DNA of 35,162 nucleotides, taken from positions 1 to 35,162 of the forward strand of contig NZ_BCNS01000146.1 in the NCBI RefSeq assembly GCF_001528745.1. Direction: 5' to 3'. The DNA comes from Marinobacterium profundum. Its GTDB lineage: Bacteria; Pseudomonadota; Gammaproteobacteria; Pseudomonadales; Balneatricaceae. The notes under the pieces are model-generated. The model worked only from the letters and a program-made list of their open reading frames with translations. It did not search any database and was not told the origin of the DNA. Shown one piece after another: positions 32,461 to 35,162 of the stretch. The position numbers and the translations under genes are program-made. Position 1 is the first letter of the stretch. Each line of letters starts with the position of its first letter.

Positions 32461-33516
32461 TTACTTCAGCAGCCATTCATTGAACTTCTCACCGAGGGAT
32501 TCGCCGTAGTCGGCCCAGAATACACCGGATGCCTGCAGACCTTCGTCCAGGTGAGCTGAAGGCAGTTTGGGCAGAATGGCTTCGTCTACATAGGCGTAAG
32601 ACGACTGGCGCGTTGGGCCGTAGGCGACTTCCTGCATGCCGCTTTCAGGCTTGGAGCTGGTGGCGAAGCGAATGAAGTCTTCGGCCAGTGCCTTGTTCTT
32701 GCTGCCCTTGACGATAGCCCAGACATCCAGGTCGAAGATATGGGCATCCCAGACCATTTCGAACGGTTTCTTGTCGCTCTGAATGGCATCAAAGATACGG
32801 CCGTTGGCCGACTGCACCATTACGGCGCCGCCATCATTCAGCAGTTGTGGTGCCTGGGACCAGCTATCGAACCAGACCAGATCGTCCTTGATGGTATCCA
32901 GCTTGGCAAAGGCACGGGCCTGACCTTCGTCTGTGGACAGCAGTTCATAGACTTCAGCCGCGGGTACGCCGTCTGCGATCAGGGCCCACTCCATGTTCAC
33001 CTGGGGGCGTTTGCGCAATGCGCGCTTGCCAGGATAGGTACTGGTATCGAACAGGTCGCCTATGGTGCTCGGCTTGCCGCCCTGAATGGTGTCGTTGTTG
33101 TAGGCGTAGAGCACCGTCCAGACAATGTTGCCGACACCGCACTCATTGGCGAGCGCCTGGGCTGAAAAGTCTTCGCTGGCGGGGGTACCGTCATCGCCTG
33201 GGGGCAGGGTGTCATGGGGGAAGACTTCGAGCAGACCTTCAGAGCAGGCGCGTTCCAGGTCGATAACCTCGATGTCCACCACATCCCAGAGAATATTGCC
33301 GCTTTCTACCTGTGCCTTGAGCTCGGCGATGCCGCCGGAGTAGTTTTCAAACAGGATCTTGTGGCCTGATTGCGCCATATAGGGATCGAGCATGTGTTTT
33401 TGCTGGGCGGCACCGTAGGCGCCGCCGAACGAGACGGCGGTGAACTGGTCTGCCAGCAGCGGGCTCGCTGCCGTGCAGAGTGCGAGTGCCACGCCTAGTC
33501 GTTTGAGAGTATGCAT
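32461..33516 (-). CDS. Periplasmic substrate-binding protein (PotD-like)
   Basis: The 351-residue product starts with a signal peptide (MHTLKRLGVALALCTAASPLLA, residues 1-22), so the mature protein is periplasmic and not lipid-anchored. It shows the spermidine/putrescine-binding pattern: FGGAYGAAQQKHMLDPY near 30-46, then IVWTVLYAYNNDT near 130-142, and WDAHIFDLDVWAIVKGSK near 257-274. Family members bind polyamines or amine-type solutes with aromatic and acidic side chains; the exact ligand is unknown. AAGGAAG lies about eight bases before ATG. It follows the ATPase gene by 51 bases and is separated from the permease by two strong hairpins. Confidence 0.93.
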   Translation of the reverse strand: MHTLKRLGVALALCTAASPLLADQFTAVSFGGAYGAAQQKHMLDPYMAQSGHKILFENYSGGIAELKAQVESGNILWDVVDIEVIDLERACSEGLLEVFPHDTLPPGDDGTPASEDFSAQALANECGVGNIVWTVLYAYNNDTIQGGKPSTIGDLFDTSTYPGKRALRKRPQVNMEWALIADGVPAAEVYELLSTDEGQARAFAKLDTIKDDLVWFDSWSQAPQLLNDGGAVMVQSANGRIFDAIQSDKKPFEMVWDAHIFDLDVWAIVKGSKNKALAEDFIRFATSSKPESGMQEVAYGPTRQSSYAYVDEAILPKLPSAHLDEGLQASGVFWADYGESLGEKFNEWLLK

Positions 33517-33567
33517 TGCTATTCTTCCTTCTACGCGTTGTGGTGTGTGCTGCTGTGAATGCTCGAA

Positions 33568-34689
33568 TCAAATGGCGCGATCCAGCGCCAGGCCGCCGGC
33601 CAGATCCCAGGTCAGGCGAGTCAGGGCGCCGGGCGTGAGGACCGGGGCCTGACTGTCGTTGAGTGCCTTGACCATGAGTTCTGCGCCGCTGCTCATTTTG
33701 AAGAAGTAACGGATGGAATCGCCGACATAAAGCCGGGTGGTAAAGCTGGCTTCAATACAGTTATCGCGCAGGCTATCCCCGGCGATAAACAGGTTTTCAG
33801 GGCGAATGGTCAGCATGCAGGGCTCGCCTGGCTGCGGGCAGTTGGGGTTTAGGGTGGTGGCGCTGCTGCCATCGGCCAGGCTTATCTGGGCTCGCCCGCC
33901 TTCAATGCGGGCCACGGTGCCGGGAATGCGGTTGTTCTCGCCGATAAAGTCGGCCACAAAGGAGTTGGCGGGGCGCTCATACAATTCTTCAGGGGCGGCG
34001 CACTGCTCGACGATACCGTCGTTGAATACGGCGATGCGGTCGGACATGGTGAGGGCTTCGGTCTGATCATGGGTGACATAGATGGCAGTAAAACCCAGAT
34101 CTTCGTGCAGGCGCTTGATCTCGAACTGCATCTGTTCACGCAGATTTTTATCCAGCGCACCCAGAGGCTCATCCATTAGCACAATACTGGGTTCGAAGAT
34201 CAGCGAGCGGGCCAGGGCGACGCGCTGTTTCTGGCCGCCCGATAGCTGGCCGGGGTAGCGCTTGCCAAAATCCGCCAGTTCGACCAGCGCCAGAGATTCC
34301 TTGACGCGACGCTTGACCTCATCAGCGGATTTTTTACGGACCTTTAGCGGGTAGGCGAGGTTTTCACTGATGGTCATGTGAGGGAAGAGGGCATAGTGCT
34401 GGAAGACCATGCCTATATTGCGGTGATAGGGTGCAATGTTATTGACTGGCTCACCGTTAATCAGAATGTTGCCGCTGGTCACATCTTCGAACCCTGCCAG
34501 CATCATTAAACAGGTGGTTTTGCCGGACCCGGACGGACCCAAAAGGGTGACGAACTCGCCTTTGCGGGCATCCAGGTTAAAGTCTTTGACTACCAGGTTG
34601 CGCTGGTCGTAGCTTTTCTTGACGTTGATAAAGCGAACATACTGATCATCGGGGGAAGGGGCCTGGCCGGTGGTCGTGGTATCTGTCAT
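33568..34689 (-). CDS. ABC transporter ATPase (PotA-like)
   Basis: The 373-residue ATPase of the importer has Walker A GPSGSGKTT (about 53-61), the Q-loop in MVFQHYALFPHMT, signature LSGGQKQRVALARS (about 147-160), Walker B IVLMDEPLGALD (about 169-180) and the switch His in YVTHDQTEA. A C-terminal TOBE domain (LTIRPENLFIAGDSL onward) is typical of PotA and MalK-type ATPases. I start at ATG 34689 (MTDTTTTG); a TTG-initiated extension to 34749 would cover the candidate promoter. GGAG is 12 bases upstream, rather far. It is the first gene of the minus-strand operon. Confidence 0.94.
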   Translation of the reverse strand: MTDTTTTGQAPSPDDQYVRFINVKKSYDQRNLVVKDFNLDARKGEFVTLLGPSGSGKTTCLMMLAGFEDVTSGNILINGEPVNNIAPYHRNIGMVFQHYALFPHMTISENLAYPLKVRKKSADEVKRRVKESLALVELADFGKRYPGQLSGGQKQRVALARSLIFEPSIVLMDEPLGALDKNLREQMQFEIKRLHEDLGFTAIYVTHDQTEALTMSDRIAVFNDGIVEQCAAPEELYERPANSFVADFIGENNRIPGTVARIEGGRAQISLADGSSATTLNPNCPQPGEPCMLTIRPENLFIAGDSLRDNCIEASFTTRLYVGDSIRYFFKMSSGAELMVKALNDSQAPVLTPGALTRLTWDLAGGLALDRAI

Positions 34690-34711
34690 TGAATGCGTTA
34701 CTCCAAGCCTG

Positions 34712-34739
34712 ATTATGTCGCAATGCTGCCTGATGTCAT
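34712..34739 (-). promoter_or_regulatory. Candidate sigma70 promoter of the importer operon
   Basis: On the minus strand ATGACA (34739-34734) and CATAAT (34717-34712) are separated by 16 bases, each with one mismatch to the consensus. The start codon is 23 bases beyond. Further upstream GCGGAATATGCCGC (34794-34807) is a near-palindrome that could be an operator. Confidence 0.5.
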
Positions 34740-34749
34740 GCCAGTTCAA

Positions 34750-35162
34750 ATTACTGAATCTGATTTATGCTGCAATGAGTGTAGATGCTAATGGCGGAAT
34801 ATGCCGCAATGAAAATAAATGTTTACAACACTAAAAATGCTACCGCAGATACCGGTCTGTGAGCGGAGTTCGGCAGTGGTAACTTAAAGCAGACGAAGGA
34901 TGAGGGGGTGGGTCTAATAATGAGTTCATGTTCGCTTTCCCGCTTTTATTATTGTATGGGTACTGTCGATCTTATCGGTAAGTCGTGTCCTTTGATACGA
35001 CCTTGGGTCTTAATATAGGTCAGCGGTTCGCATGGGCTATAGGTCCAGCATCATGGCCGCACTAGTTCCAACCTTTTAAGTTATAAGCACATTTTTGTTA
35101 GAGCTTTTTATAAGGTCCTGTTCAGTGAGTCGAATATAGACTTATGCCTAGGAGGCTGTCCG
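34750..35162. other. AT-rich intergenic end of window; no gene seen
   Basis: Upstream of the importer operon the sequence becomes clearly richer in A and T, with stop codons in all frames and no ribosome site with a credible frame. It ends in TAGGAGGCTGTCCG at the window edge; whatever follows is cut off. Confidence 0.5.

Noticed and set aside
35148-35162. TAGGAGGCTGTCCG at the window end as the edge of an insertion sequence
   Set aside because: It vaguely recalls some terminal inverted repeats, but the window stops there, and neither a partner repeat nor a transposase can be seen.

Overview
The window reads as chromosomal DNA of a marine-type gammaproteobacterium of the Pseudomonadales/Oceanospirillales group. 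The inference rests on moderately high GC, on pseudomonad-like housekeeping genes (trmA, mrp/apbC next to dcd, aspC divergent from uvrB), and on a BCCT osmolyte-type transporter. The genus cannot be fixed from the sequence alone. Genes are densely packed. I see no rRNA, tRNA, CRISPR array or intact insertion sequence.

Region 1 (1-2.0 kb) holds trmA (tRNA m5U54 methyltransferase) convergent with a TSUP/TauE-type exporter. Region 2 (2.0-10.66 kb) looks like one catabolic locus. On the minus strand lie a DUF3726-like protein, a 576-residue protein I do not recognise, and a LysR regulator. Divergently on the plus strand lie an aldehyde dehydrogenase, an M19 'dipeptidase-like' protein whose metal site is altered, a BCCT transporter and a RidA deaminase, closed by a strong terminator. 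The likely role is uptake and breakdown of a zwitterionic or quaternary nitrogen compound; the substrate is unknown. This is the best candidate for an undescribed system.

Region 3 (10.7-15.5 kb) has a small coiled-coil protein, then a TetR regulator whose promoter carries two matching palindromes. The regulator overlaps a 1166-residue LplT-PlsC-AMP-ligase fusion for lysophospholipid uptake and re-acylation. Region 4 (15.5-19.4 kb) has mrp/apbC, dcd coupled to an unknown gene, a protein built from two copies of one domain, and a 23-codon small ORF with ribosome site and terminator.

Region 5 (19.5-25.7 kb, minus strand) is a tetR-MFP-RND-TolC efflux operon with overlapping or nearly touching genes. 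Region 6 (25.8-29.85 kb) has aspC (probably a TTG start), uvrB and a PilZ protein. Region 7 (29.9-34.75 kb, minus strand) is a PotADBC-type ABC importer (order ATPase, binding protein, permease, permease) followed by a decayed duplicate of the last permease's 3' end.

A cross-cutting oddity is a set of five tandem arrays with a seven-base period (4.8, 18.3, 19.5, 25.7 and 29.4 kb). Four of them lie within 30 bases after a stop codon, and the unit differs from array to array.
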